A stretch of DNA of 60,000 nt from Mesostigma viride. Taxonomy: Eukaryota > Streptophyta > Mesostigmatophyceae > Mesostigmatales > Mesostigmataceae. Position numbers and translations under genes: made by a program. Numbering within the stretch: position 1 is the first letter of the stretch; every line of letters begins with the position of its first letter. Below the pieces are notes generated by a model. It worked only from the letters and a program-made list of their open reading frames with translations. It searched no databases and had not been told where the DNA came from. The stretch lies in contig RPFO01000041.1 in the NCBI GenBank assembly GCA_009746045.1, positions 3,743,954 to 3,803,953 of the forward strand, read 5' to 3'. Below, piece after piece: positions 21,452 to 33,343 of the stretch.

Positions 21452-22454
21452 CAGTGTTTTTTTTAGTGGCGATATGCCGCCAAATGTGGCGGTGTGGCAC
21501 TTTTTTTGGCAAAATGTGGCGGTGCCACCCACTTTGACAGGGCACCCAAGAAGCCACAATTTGGCCGTGCTGTTCTACTTTGTAGTTTCGTTTCGCCACA
21601 GGGTGGCCGTGCCTGAAGTTCACTCTAGTACAGGTTACGCCACAATTGGCGGTGTCAGCCGGTCTTCCGGCCGGCGTTCCGCCACAAGCCTCCCTAGTAC
21701 TAGAACTACTATGAGTACTACTATGACTGACTGACTGACTTACTGACTGCATAGTGCATGTACGTAGAGCCCGGCCAACTGAAGTGCCAAGTGGCAAGTG
21801 GCCCGCTGCCAGAGACCAGAGTGCACTGTGCAGACTGCAGCTTGTGTGCATTTTCACTGTTCAGGCTTCAGCTGGCTGGCGGCCTGGCGGCTGGCCGGGC
21901 GCCTCAGTTCACTCGCCAGCCATACAGTACTGTACTGCATTGACTACCTAATGTGTTTCGACTTTCGGCACTACAGTATCGTTTTGTTAACTGAGCAGTG
22001 GCTGTAGTAGTAATCGTTGTTGTTAATTTACCAAGTACGCCCGGCGCCGATGCCTGAGACGGAGACGCTCGCCCGCCTTGTGTAAAGGCATTCACGCCTT
22101 AAGTTGGGTTCGAGGTTTTTGGTCAACCCAACTTCAGGCGTGAACCTAACTTAAGGCGTGAATAATTCTACTAAATTCTACTAAATTCTACTAGTTTGAA
22201 ATTAAGATAATTAAACATACTATTCTGAACTACTTTGAACTTGGAATGCCAGTACGGCGCCGCGCCGCGCTGACCCCGCTGCCGGTAGGGTCATTTGCTG
22301 CACCAAAAAGCCAGCCCGCCACACGTGGCCGTGCCAAGCCCAATTTTAATTGGCTTAAAGCCACACATTGGCCGAGTAAACTGAAGTTTTCATAGTTCGA
22401 AACGCCACAAGTGGCATAGCGCCACTAGTAACGAAAACCTTAAAAAAAACACTG
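21452..22454. mobile_element. hAT-like non-autonomous transposon
   Basis: A 1003-bp insertion near the end of ORF1 in copy 2. It starts CAGTGTTTTTTTTA and ends with AAAAAAAACACTG, giving terminal inverted repeats of about 13 bp, and is flanked by the 8-bp duplication CTGGCAGG (21444-21451 and 22455-22462). Eight-bp duplications with CAGTG-type ends fit the hAT superfamily. Both subterminal regions carry many GCCAC/GTGGC motifs (for example ATGTGGCGGTG, GCCACAAGTGGC), which may be transposase-binding sites. A strong internal hairpin lies at 22090-22143. No transposase ORF is present. Confidence 0.8.
22089..22145. repeat. Internal hairpin in the hAT-like element
   Basis: TTCACGCC, TTAAGTTGGGTT and its inverted copy AACCCAACTT, AGGCGTGAA enclose a short loop. 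A third copy of the motif (ACTTAAGGCGTGAA) follows at about 22148. Confidence 0.7.
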
Positions 22455-22899
22455 CTGGCAGGCGACCCCTGCCGCCCCAGCCACCCCAGCCACCCCAGCC
22501 TAGGGAATATATAGCAGTAGTGTAGCCTAGAAAGCTTAGTGACGTGGCCATGTATGCCTACGTGACGGGCCCACACCCGCCCTTGCAATAGCCGTAGCAA
22601 TTTCGAGTCATGCTTTGCCCATGCAGGGAGTTACTCTCTGCTGAGAGGCCATGTGTACCCCAGCTATAGCCTAGCCACATACCTTCCACCCCATATGTCA
22701 TGCAGGCCTTCTAGGCCCTCTCCTCAAGCCCCCCCTGGGTGCCTGTGCTTGTTTAGGAGGCATGAACCACCATGGAGGTGCAGGTGCACCTAGTGCACCC
22801 AGAGCAGGTGATAGTTGTACATCCTACACCTGCAGGTTGTCGCCCTGATTGTATTACAAACCCATAGATGCCCCTTTCTCAGGGCTATGTGTTACATAT

Positions 22900-22997
22900 A
22901 TTCATTGAGAATGATAGATTACGAAGGTGAGATAGGCATGCAACATAAGGAAAAAACCGATGACTGGGAGAATAACCCTGAAGAAATTAATTTTTTT
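22900..22997. mobile_element. 98-bp insert with 12-bp target duplication
   Basis: The 3' UTR of ORF1-only copy 2 is interrupted between two copies of TGTGTTACATAT (22888-22899 and 22998-23009). The insert starts ATTCATTGAGAATGATAG and ends with a run of eight T. Size, long duplication and T-run suggest retroposition of a short RNA, perhaps a polymerase III product. I do not recognise the parent RNA. Confidence 0.55.
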
Positions 22998-23127
22998 TGT
23001 GTTACATATGCTCCCCACGGAGCTATGATTTTAATTAATTAATTAATCCATTCCATCCCATGTTCCCCTCCCACTGAGGACTTATGCTCACGTGACACAG
23101 TCACGTGTCTATTAATTAATTAATTAA

Positions 23128-23172
23128 TCTCCCAACGGAGGCATGTTATAATTTAATTTAATTTTAATGGCG
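23128..23172 (+). mobile_element. Minimal LINE-A 3' tag insertion
   Basis: Directly after a TAATT tract lie only CTCCCAACGGAGGCATG and the ATAATTTAATTTAATTTT tail, the last ~45 bp of LINE-A. It is an extreme 5' truncation. Confidence 0.6.
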
Positions 23173-24739
23173 ATCCAACACCGGAGTAACATTTGTCGGA
23201 AAGACTAGCTCGACAAACATGGAGAACATAATGACGCCAGCTCGAGCTACGATGGTCCGAATTCTCCGCTCTATATTTCTGGCCTGCGCTGGTTGTCGGT
23301 AGACTCAATGTCGCCTATGCCAGCCAAATCAATTACAAATTTTCCTAGGATTCATGTAACATCCAGCAAAGTTGGAAGTGGGACAACCAATCTCCATGAT
23401 GAATCTGCAAAAGTGAAGCTTTCGCATTAAAGAAGGTTACCATGCCTGATAGCGATTGACAGTCAATATCATGATCTGAAAAGACAGCAGTCCAAAGCTA
23501 GATAAGACTCTAAAAGCATTAAGACCAAAACAGTTGTGATGCAGCTTAAAGATAGTCCAAATGAAACCCACATGCTCGTCACGATATTCTTCTACTGTAC
23601 AGGCCAAGGCATTGCATTCATATGTCAAGCAAGTGAGCCAGAAAAACAGGACAAATCTAGACAGCTGCTGAGCGCCGTGCATATGAATAGAACAAAAAAG
23701 CGGCTAGAACAAACCAGCCACTTATCTCTTAGCTGTCCACAAGACAGTCAGCTCTACTGATCATGGCATGCATCGTAATATATGCCATGCTCCCCCCCCG
23801 CGTGCTTAGGCCCTGATTCCACCCTTCCGCTTGGATGAGGCTCTGACGATGGCATCACCGCAACGAGCGAAACCCCGCCACCTTCCCACCTCAAGCCTCC
23901 CCACAACTGGCGTCGTCCCTGACTGTGCACCGTGTCAGGCCCCTCCGTCCATGACCCTTCATCCCCCCAAACACAAAAGCTATTAGGGAGTCGGGGCTAT
24001 GTTCAAAGCGCGGCTCCCATGCCAGAAAATGCACTGATTGTCCTCATCAACACGAAAAGCCAGAGCCTCCCAGGCATTTCCACTGGCATGACACACCAGG
24101 TAAAAGGCGAAGAAAGCCGTCAACACTCAGCAGGCACAGCCCACACCCGCAAGCACCGAGTCATTCGCTCTTCCCCCACGGACGTCGGTCAGACGATTCC
24201 ACGGCCATCGCCCCATCAAGTGCGCCACAAAGCAAGGTCTTCAAAAATACTCGTTCCTACCATCCCTCCCTTCCCTCCTACCATCCCCCATAGCGGTCCA
24301 CCTGCCTTCCCTCGGCTGTCAGCATTCCGAGGTTGCCCACGGCACTTTGGGCCCACAAAAAACAGAAATCTGTCCGGACCATCTTTGTGAACAGGCCCAT
24401 GCAGGCAATGTCCGCCCACCCCATCCAGTTCCCGCAACCCCCCAGCACCGCATCCGCACGCACTGGCGCCACTTTCGCACCTCCCTCGACTCCCCAGGCT
24501 GCGCCGAGAAAACAAATGCCCCGTTCATGCGTTGCTGAATACTTCCAAAATGTGAAAAGTGTTCGTAGCAGGGGCCCGGGGTCTCTCGTTCTATCCACCC
24601 CTGCGCCCCCGATATCCCCGCGCCCCGTCTTCCTCATCCCCCCCCCCACTAACCCGCGTGAATCCCCACCACCGGAACACATCCCCCTTATTCCCTCCGA
24701 ATTGACCTCTCCTTTAGCCGCACTGGAATGCTGCTGCCT
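23173..24739. other. Intergenic region and KAS III 3' flank
   Basis: No gene or mobile element is recognised. The right part, next to the KAS III stop codon at 24740-24742, should contain that gene's 3' UTR on the minus strand. I did not find a polyadenylation signal I trust. Open frames here are short and of low-complexity composition. Confidence 0.5.
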
Positions 24740-26102
24740 TTATCCCCACCGGAAGACCGCGCCCACCCAGGACAGGCCCGCGCCAAAGCCAGCAATGGCG
24801 ACGACGTCCCCCTTCTTCACCTTGCCAGCGTTAACCACCTCGTCGAGCGCGAGCGGGATGGAAGCAGCACTCGTGTTGCCGAAGCGCTCGAGGTTGGAGA
24901 CCACCTTCTCGTTGGGGATGCCCAGCCGCTCCGCCGCGCTGGCCAGGATGCGCTGGTTGGCCTGGGGGGGGGGGGAAGGGGGGGGGGTGGGGGGGCGCGG
25001 GGGTGGGGTGGGGTGGGGGGGAGGGGGGCAATATTAGTTGGTATGTTTGAAGAAAGGGGGGTTGGGGGGAGGGAGAAAGATGGCAATGCACAGGTGGGGG
25101 AAGCCAGGTGGCCACGCAAGTGGCGGTGTTTAAGTGATCAGGACCAATAGTAAGAAGATGTACAAGTACAAGACCTTCCAACAATGATGAACGTTAGGAC
25201 AGGTGGTGACGCATGCGCTGTTTGTGGCCGGGGGGGACGTTCTGGATCACAATGGAGCTGACGCTAGCGACAGTCACGCAAAAGGTATCACTAAAAGCCG
25301 ATGGCAAGGAGGAATTCAAAAAGTGGTGCACAGGGACTGGCGGTCGCGGTGGCATGCGAAAGATTTGGTAAGATACTGGATCCAAACACAGGACCTCTTG
25401 GCATGATTTCGCGACTATGGGGGTCTCCTGATCCAAAGGCATCCCAAGATATAGCCCAACTGGGAAAAAGCTATTTACCAGAGAGCGTGTAGATGCAAAC
25501 GGTACTGTGGGTGAAAGGAAGTTCATTCACCTTCTGACACTTGTACTGCAAGGATCTGTGTGGGATAAAGGGGTGGCCTTGCCAAGCGGTAGTCGAATGG
25601 TGCAACACATATGTGGCCGGGTTAAAATTTATAAGACGTGGAAGAGCATAGTGCCTGCAACGATGCAAGTTTTCAGCAGGCGCTTGCTGAAAAACTAAAT
25701 TAGGCTACGAGAAAAACTTCATCAGGACACACAACGTGCAACAAAGTGTTCTCCTCAAGGCAACACGATGTCAGCACCGAAGGACCAGGCCACCTGCTGC
25801 GCGCTACGCCGTTGCTCCCCGGTGCACGAAAATAAAACGCTCGCGGCCCTAACCGGTAGCAGATAAGCCATGCCTCATGCCCCCTACCTGGTGGCAGACG
25901 AGCCAGTCGATGTTCTCCGTCGTCATGCCCACGCTCTCCAGGGACTCGGTGATGACCTGGCAACCAGTGACAGGTGGCAGGGGGGAGTGCATGAATTGGT
26001 AGGGGGTGGACATCAGGTAAATATTGGAAAGGCGTCATCGGTGAACGAGGGAAGAAGCAAGAGTAGAAGAGATGCGCAAGGCCAGAAGGGTGATGAACAA
26101 AG

Positions 26103-26141
<39 letters not shown>

Positions 26142-29100
26142 GGTGGGGGCATAAAAACCTACACAAGCTTGCACAACCTGAATCTGAGGAGGTACAAGTC
26201 CGTTTCTCCCGCTCCATCTAAATGAGTTATGAAGACATGCCTCCCGCTGTTCTGTTTTGGCAGTTTGTTAGTCCACAACATCCTCTTACGATCATCCCTC
26301 TCCTACACCGTATCTGCAGGTGACCAGATTGCATGATCCCCCCATCCCACCGTTGACTCACAGCCCATCATCTCCCCCCCTGCCCCCCCACCCATGTTTA
26401 ATGCCCATTCTTAAACATGTGTGTGTAGTGGTTCGCTCGTGGCGCCACTGCCGCTAGTTGCTTGCCCAAACAATCCTTTGTCTGCGAGCTGGACTCTGCG
26501 ATTGAAGCAATGCGTGACCGCTGTGAAATATAGTCAGCAAGCTGCCCTTGTACCTGTGGGATGGCGTGCGTGTATACGCGGTCCTTACCTGTGGGATGGC
26601 GCGCACGGCGAACTTGAAAACCTCCCCCCCGTTCATCGTCACGTCGCAGAAACGGCCCTTTCCAGCCTTCACCGACGACGACAGCTGGCTGCTCAGCGCC
26701 TCGGCCGGCGTGTATTCTGCCAGCAGTTGCCTGGGGGTTGGGATGGGTGGGTGGGTGTATGGGGTGGGTGGGGTTGTGGTTGTGACGGGAGCGGGAGTGG
26801 GAGTGGCGGTATGGACCAGGAGCGGAGGTGGAGTGGGGGCAGGAGGGGCGGGGCAGGCGGGGAAGGGCCAGGAAAGGGAGGGGGGGAATGGGGGGAGGGG
26901 GAGGTAGCAAGTGAGGGGCGGGTGAGGGCCAACGAGAGCTGGCAAGAGCCGGTCAGCACGGCAGGAATGCTTGGTTACCTTGCTTTTTGGCGAAAGATTG
27001 GAAACACGCTGAGGTATTTGCCCAGACTGCTCCCCAGGTGCAGGCCCAGCAACCCTAGCATCAACTAATTAGTCATGGAGCATTGACGTTTGCACGATGG
27101 CAAGCAAGGAGGGCGCTCCCATGCGGCCCCAGAAGGTACCCGCTCGTCTAGGCTGGTGGACATACAGTACATCTGGGCTGTTGAGAAATCCCGCAAGCGG
27201 GAGCGAGCTCCTGATGGAAAACAGCAAATTTGAGCTTGCGTGACGAGAAACGAGGCAATGTTTACTGTGGAATGGCTACAGCTAGGATTGGAACGCCTTG
27301 CCATAATCTGAGTTTCTCCATGGTACCAATGCATTTCAAGGGGGCCTTTGACAGACACAGCACCCGGGCGCTCCCTGCCATTCGTTGCAAATCAACCCAG
27401 GAAGCGATGCCAAACATTCTTGAAACCAGACAGCAGGCGCTTATTTATGCCCGTTGGACTTACTTATGTCCGCTCCCGTCACTGTGCATGCTATAACCGA
27501 ATAGGCAGTCCTCGCCCTCCTTGGCGGCCTGTGTAGCAATGGACCAAAGAGCAGATGGTACCAGCAGAGCACGGCGCATGATACCGTCAGAGGGTAGCGG
27601 GAAGCAAGCCCATGCATGCATGGCCGGACGCGACGCGACACATTGCAGCGGCTGCGCAGGTATGACGCGTTGCTGTTCAGGATGAATGAATACACACATG
27701 TTCAGAGAATTGAGTAGGTCAGTTTCATGATGGCACGGACGTTGGCCTCAATGGCGGGCGTGGAAGGACCACTGTCAAGCCATCTGCTTGACTCCCTTTT
27801 GTTTGCTCGTACTTGCCGCGGCTGCATGCAACTCCCAGGCAGGAAACTTCCCTAGACTAGAATATACTACATACTTTCAAAGACAAATGAAATATACAGA
27901 TGAGAGAAGGCACATGAAGATAATATAGGATGAAAGCTCGTGAAGATGAAAGAAGAGAACACATGAGGCTTCAGATGAATTCTCTCCTGTCCACCCCGCG
28001 CGCCGCACCTGCACGATCACCGCGCCGGCGCCGTCTCCGAACAGGATGCACGTCCCGCGGTCCTTCCAGTCCACTATCCGCGACATGGCATCCGCGCCGA
28101 TCACGCAGATGTTGCGGTACCCACCAGCTGGCAGCGGCGCGCGCGACCGGGCGAGCAGGTGGGAGGGACCGGGGCGAAAGCATAGTGACAATATAATCCA
28201 CACGCAACAGAGAAGAAATGGGGAAGTTAAAATAATGGCACATACCGTGGCAGCTCGTAGACGAGATCGCTTCAAATGGATGTGATGTGCAGCATCAATG
28301 AAAATGACCCAAATGAGAAGGGTACCCCAGTGGGACAAGATCGTGCAAAACTCCAATCTGTTTCGGTTGCAAGCTCAGGTCACATCTAACTGTGCGACAA
28401 TTATCAGCCATCTACAATCTATCTGGCCAGCAGCGACAAACGAGTAAAGGAACCCATGGAAAGACACAGGTTGCAGCAGCTAGCACAAGAAGCTGGCCGC
28501 TTTCGCTGGTGCTGTTCTCACGACGCTGCTCAAGATGGATGTTGCAGTGAAACTTTCCACAGAGTCCATATGGTGAGTCTGTATGGTGTTGTTAACGCAA
28601 AGCCTTCATCATCGAATGCAGGAGGTCGACAGATATAACACACCGGCATACGTAATTAGCATTCAGCATTTTGTTACCCTTGCCCCACGCACCCTTGATG
28701 AACCGGGTCGCCGTTACCACGGCCAGGACGAAGCCGCTGCATGCGGCGGTGATGTCGAACGAAATGCACTTGGCGCCCACTTTATCTTGGACCTGGCAAG
28801 CAGGAAGGCAAGCGGAGAAAGAGACAGGGGATGGGTCTATTTAGTGAAATTAAAATTGCAGGGGAAAAAATGGGCTGTAAGTCACACACTCAAAATACAG
28901 TCACACAAATGGAATATTATGGATGACAGGGATTCCTGCAGTCTGGACGAGCTTTAGTTTGCTCGTAATTAAATAATAATTTGCAAATTATAGACACACT
29001 TCCAAGCATATATCCATGCACAGAAACCAGGGAGCAGAGAAAAGGGACGTGAAAGGCTGCATAAATGACATTCGAAATAATCTAACCACTCCACTAGAGT

Positions 29101-31209
29101 CGAGTGTGGAGGGCATCGCAAGACCCACACAGGAGACACAAAACGAAAAGGAAACCAAACCCTGCCTACACGATGTTGGTGAGTTACAAAATTAATTTTT
29201 GATTGGCCAGCCATACATAGAAAAGGCACAAGCATTTTTAAGAAATAGAAGGCGAAGGCATAGCACGGGGGCCAGCAAAGGTGGAGCTAATAGGTGAAGC
29301 TAATACAGTCACGTGTATCGCGTCCGGCAATCAACAACAGTGAGAAGCAAACAAAAAAATCCACGAAGTCTTATTCTGGCCATCCACTCACCATGCATGC
29401 CGTCCCAAACGCGTCATCTGTCGTGCTCGTTGCCATAATAATCATATCCAACTCCTCGGCCGTAATGCCCGCCATGGCCAGTGCCTTCTTGACTGACTCA
29501 GCCGCGTAGTCGGACAGCTTCTCGTTCGCGCCGATGATATGGCGCGAGCGGATGCCCGTGCGCGTGGCGATCCATTCGTCCGAAGTCTCCACCAGCGCCT
29601 CCAGGTCCGCATTAGTCAGCACGTTGGGCGACACGGCAGAGCCCACTCCAATAACTCGGCAGCCAGGCAATTGGCTGAGGTGAAAACAGGGCATACACGC
29701 ATGCAAATAATGCATTTCCGACGCAAAGAGTCAGAGCCTAGGAACACAAAATGAATCCCCTGCATCATGCATCTTATTAGGGTGCATACTCATTAAACTG
29801 TCATCAGTGCTCCAAATATGCGGGGGAAAAAGAATCTGAAACAGCAAAATGTAAAAGCAAGGTCCACACAGGTCGATGTGAGATATGCTCAGCTGACACA
29901 AGGGTGGCTAGCCTTCTGACTGCACTGATTCAAATCCCTTGCAATATCTCTCAAGTGAAAGCTATATGATCTGATGTATCCCAAAGTTTTAACATGACAT
30001 TTATGCAGGCAGCTGGCTGTAAACAACTTTTACCCATATGTTGGGGTAAGACATTTAGTCACCAGAAAAAGAAACATTGTAAGAAAGCGATGCTAAAGAG
30101 AATTCCAGCCGCAGGTAGACAATTCAACGGCATGCTAGTGGCTGAACGCTGACCCACACCATGATAGCCCGTCGAACAGGCATGGGACAGACATTACATT
30201 GATGCAGATGTGCATGGTAAGTGCATTTCAAAATGCAGATTCTTTTCTATCTAGCGATGGTAGATGGAGTTGTTCTCATAACAGTCCTGGTTATTCTGAA
30301 ACAAGTAGACAATCTAGAGAGGAGGACATTACTTGAGACAGAAAAGCCTAGGTTATGTATAGTTGCTTCATTCTCTGATATTTTTCTTGTTCAGGTCCTC
30401 CAAAATTGTCTACAATTTAAGCCTAGAAGCTCACTAGATTTCAAACTAGAAAAACATTCAAACATCCTAAGATGAACCTTGGCTCGTATCATTCGGCTCA
30501 ATTATGTCCCTGCTTTCCAGAATGGCCAAAGCAACTTTTCCACGACATGTCCACAAGTTTCGACAACAACTTCCACATAAGAGTCCTGGACCTAAAAGGT
30601 AGCATAATCCGACGTTACAACGTGAATTGATAAGCCAGATCGATGTGCAGAAACGGCGATAAGAATAATATTTAGATTCCAAAATTTCCCAATGCTGATA
30701 AAACGTTTAAGACTGCGGGGTCGACAAAAGCACAGGAACGATAGCACTGCGTTCCATAAGTGCTTCAAAAATGTAGCAAGCGTTAGCCTGACTGACTACA
30801 CGCCGAGGTCCATATTCTATAACTAAATAATTTGAAGGACCTTGACAATTAAAGGCAAAACATTTCGGTGCACAGACTCATAAGGGACCTCCGGCCCCTT
30901 ATTATCATACACTTGCAAGCAAACACAGAGCTAAGATAGCCAAGAAACTAACCTTCCGGCGGCAAACACTGTCAGGCTTCTGGAATGAGACGTGGAAGAC
31001 GTTTTATGTCCCACGTGCCCAGTTCTAACGAAGGCACTGCCCAACTTCAACGAAGGGGATGAAGGTCTCAATAAAGCGGACCGCCTAACAATGAATGGCG
31101 CCCGCCATGCCTGACGTTGATTGAAAGAATCCGGCGTGGCAGCATTCAATGCCGACGCTCTGGGGCACGCGACACGAGCTGGGAGAGTAATGCAGCTCAT
31201 GCTCGGCAT
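24740..31209 (-). CDS. KAS III (fabH-type): Plastid 3-ketoacyl-ACP synthase III, eight exons
   Basis: This enzyme starts type II fatty acid synthesis in the plastid by condensing acetyl-CoA with malonyl-ACP. Exons on the minus strand: 30953-31209, 29392-29674, 28693-28792, 28009-28127, 27464-27528, 26589-26730, 25888-25956, 24740-24961. All junctions are GT-AG with matching phases and join to 1257 nt, 418 codons plus stop. Exon 1 (85 codons) is Ser/Arg/Ala-rich and nearly free of acidic residues, a typical chloroplast transit peptide. The mature part starts near [13 protein letters not shown]. The catalytic triad is visible: Cys198 (ITAACSGF), His344 (WLVCHQANQ) and Asn374 ([10 protein letters not shown]), with the family's 30-residue His-Asn spacing; GFGAGLSW is near the C-terminus. 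Length matches plant KAS III (about 400 aa). No frameshift or stop interrupts it. The exon 6 donor region is duplicated downstream (ATCCCACAGGTA twice, 35 bp apart). No co-directional neighbour is recognised. Confidence 0.95.
24963..25085. repeat. G-run tract next to the exon 8 acceptor of KAS III
   Basis: On the plus strand this is almost continuous G-runs; on the gene's strand it is a C-rich polypyrimidine tract running directly into the intron 7 acceptor AG at 24962-24963. It could form G-quadruplexes on the template strand. Confidence 0.8.
26103..26150. repeat. GT microsatellite in KAS III intron 6
   Basis: About 14 GT dinucleotides followed by GGGT units inside the intron between exons 6 and 7. 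Confidence 0.9.
26733..26905. repeat. G-run tract next to the exon 6 acceptor of KAS III
   Basis: GGGT and GGGA runs on the plus strand, a long C-rich polypyrimidine tract on the gene's strand, directly upstream of the intron 5 acceptor at 26731-26732. The same arrangement is seen at exon 8. Confidence 0.75.
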
Positions 31210-31351
31210 TAACAGGTGCAGGGCTCTAAGCTCACGTCTGCAGTGCTGCCGTCAGAGCGGCAAGTCTGTTTCCGCTGGTTCAACGCCAGCTACGCACTCA
31301 GGCGATGGCAGCTAAGGATAGATGCTGCGGTTTACCAAAATCGCGGGCAAA

Positions 31352-31362
31352 ACTATATATGC
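31352..31362 (-). promoter_or_regulatory. Candidate TATA box of KAS III
   Basis: The minus strand reads CATATATAGTT here, about 145 bp upstream of the exon 1 ATG at 31207-31209. Position and sequence fit a TATA element with a 5' UTR of roughly 110-120 nt. No transcript start is known. Confidence 0.35.
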
Positions 31363-32933
31363 CCCCTAGGATTACCAAAGCACCACAGTTGACACAGTTC
31401 GTCTCCGGCAAAACGTGCTTCAGCAAGTCACTCAAAACTCGGTGTGACCTCACTGCCGGGTCTTCGAATGGGAAAAGTGAAGTTAACGAGGTAAGTTAGC
31501 GATATTTTGGCCCCGTGCTGACGCGATTCGTTTTTGCCTGGGCGATATTTTGGCCCCGGTGCGCCGATTCGCAACGGAGTACAGTTTGCACTGGCCGGCG
31601 AGCTGGCAGTACAGCAAGTTGCCGGCGAGATCCCGGCCCTGCGGCCGCGCGGGAAGACGTGCCGAACGCTGGAGGCAACATGCCGATTGCCGACGGTACA
31701 TCACGGACGCCCAGCTGTGTCCAGCACGGTCGGCGGCATTATTAATTATTGTCCGGCCATGGCCCAAAATTAATTATTGTCCGGCCAATGGGGCAAACAA
31801 TAATACAATTAATATGCGATGCACTTGTTTGCTGTGACCTGGACGAGTGCGCGGCTTACCATAGCGCCCACGCCCGACTTTTGGATCGCCCGTCGGCTGG
31901 GCAGGCTTACAGTCTTGGTTAATTCGAACAGGATCCAGAGCGCTTTTGGAGAGTTGTGTCCACAGTACCACGAAAAAATTCACAGGATCACACGACGACA
32001 CGGCAAGCAATAGCTAAAACCTGCTGCACGTATGGATGGTCTTTCTTGCTGAGAGGTTTTCTTGGGTAAGGCACCCTGGAGAAAAGGCGTAGAAACACTT
32101 GCAGGTTGGTTGGAAGGCGTTCTGTTCCATGCTCATCAATTGGCGAAACCCCCATATAGTGCGCACCCGGCAGATATTCGCATTGCCTGTCAAGTTGAAT
32201 GAATATAGGCTCCCAGTCCGCTGCCGCTTGCCCCGCTCGGTTAGGTTCTATGTTTATCACCGTTCTGTTGCACCTCTGTGCACACTCAGGTTGTACGACT
32301 GAAACACTTGCTTTGCTTTTCGGTGCATTAGGCATGTATCTGCATCTCTACCTCTGGTTCTTCGGACTAGGGGTTGTTATAAATAGTGGAAGAAAAGTTA
32401 ACCGTCGCAGATGGAATAATTAGTTAACTGGGAAAGCGCCTCTTCTTGGTAGGCCTGCACCATGTTTAAGACTTAGCCCATACGTTCTGGTTCTGTGCAA
32501 TGCCCTGTTGGTAGGCCAACTAGGGTTGTTGTCGAGGGTGCCGTAGGCAGATAGGCTGCAGGGTGGTTGTAGTTCCTGCCATCTCCCAGATCTCCTCTTT
32601 TTGGGGTGAGGGCAGTTGCGGTACTTCTAGAGGGTACAACAGTTTTGACGAGCACTAGTCACTTCTTCTGCCTCGCCTGTGTAGCATTGCTGTCCTAACA
32701 AGCGAGATGCATGAATTAGCTTTCATATCTTTCGGTCTAGCGAGCCATGGGATAATGCTCGCACCTAGGAATTCAAATGCAAGTTACTTGGTCTATGTTG
32801 CTACCATTGTCACCCTCGCGGAATTCAGCACGTGCCCTTCCTATGATGATATTGAGATCTTACAATTCTGAAGCTCGCCATCACTGCCAAGCATGGCGTC
32901 GCCATGACCCAGTTTTACCCCTACTTGAGCATA
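31363..32933. other. KAS III upstream region, no confident gene
   Basis: Two direct repeats stand out: GCGATATTTTGGCCCCG (about 31499 and 31543) and TTAATTATTGTCCGGCCA (about 31742 and 31770). A minus-strand open frame at 31988-32335 (115 codons) has mixed composition but no recognised domain and is left unassigned. The rest shows no coding signal. Confidence 0.4.
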
Positions 32934-32951
32934 TATGAAGTGAGACAACTA

Positions 32952-33159
32952 ATAAAAAATTAAATAACATGACTCCGTTGGGAGATCATGTAGCACATAT
33001 TCCCTTGCTGGATGGATGGAGGTGGGCGAAGCCGCGAAGCCGAACTAAGCTAACTCTAAGCTAATCTAGAAAACCCTAACTACTCTACTAAGCAAAGCGC
33101 CCCTTCCTCCTGGGGGGAGGGGGCTTGCCCACAGGGGCTTGCGTGTGAGCCTAGACAAC
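32952..33159 (-). mobile_element. LINE-A, 5'-truncated copy with 18-bp duplication
   Basis: A minus-strand LINE-A 3' end: the last ORF2 codons (APVGKPPPP region), the 3' UTR, and the tag (CATGATCTCC, CAAC, GGAGTCATG in reverse complement) near 32970. It is flanked by TATGAAGTGAGACAACTA at 32934-32951 and 33160-33177. This shows that LINE-A integrates with long target duplications and does not require a TAATT target. Confidence 0.9.
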
Positions 33160-33202
33160 TATGAAGTGAGACAACTATGCATGGACGCATATATATTCCT
33201 GG

Positions 33203-33343
33203 TCAGCGCTTGTCGGTGGCGCTGACTCGGGCCATGGCTGACATCATGCTCCGCCGTACGCGGGCTGATTTTGCGGTGCAGCAGGGCTATTAGGTTCCTC
33301 CCGTTAGGCGTTTCCATTGGTCTTATCGTAGTATAGAGCTTTG
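33203..33343 (+). mobile_element. Family C retroelement 3' end, left part
   Basis: The last codons of a retroelement ORF (ALTRAMADIMLRRTRADFAV region) and the start of its 3' UTR. The element continues at 47995-48088 after a nested block and is bounded by ATATATATTCCTGG at 33189-33202 and 48089-48102. A related minus-strand copy lies at 51131-51538. Confidence 0.75.

Larger units (their letters stand above)
19966..23046 (+). mobile_element. ORF1-only retroelement, copy 2 (interrupted)
   Basis: The same family as copy 1, beginning CCACGAGGTAGCCATGG. The ORF1 start codon is near 20110. After an early indel, the frame open at 20243-20662 and then 20659-21454 encodes most of the protein: an N-terminal region with a VFFGTRTSL block, a coiled coil (ALTAQLLAIDKRLQDNA region), an RRM-like domain (RSLNVIVKHFD, LLLTFDTMADKMEFLK) and the C-terminal LDDDLTLTQQQRRRELWP block. 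The order matches L1 ORF1p, an RNA-binding chaperone. ORF1 is cut near its end by a hAT-like element (21452-22454), continues to the stop at about 22500, and the 3' UTR holds a 98-bp insert at 22900-22997. It ends with CATATGCTCC, CCAC, GGAGCTATG and a TAATT tail. Confidence 0.85.

Noticed and set aside
31988-32335. Minus-strand 115-codon ORF upstream of KAS III
   Set aside because: Mixed composition, but no domain, no splice context and no second line of evidence.
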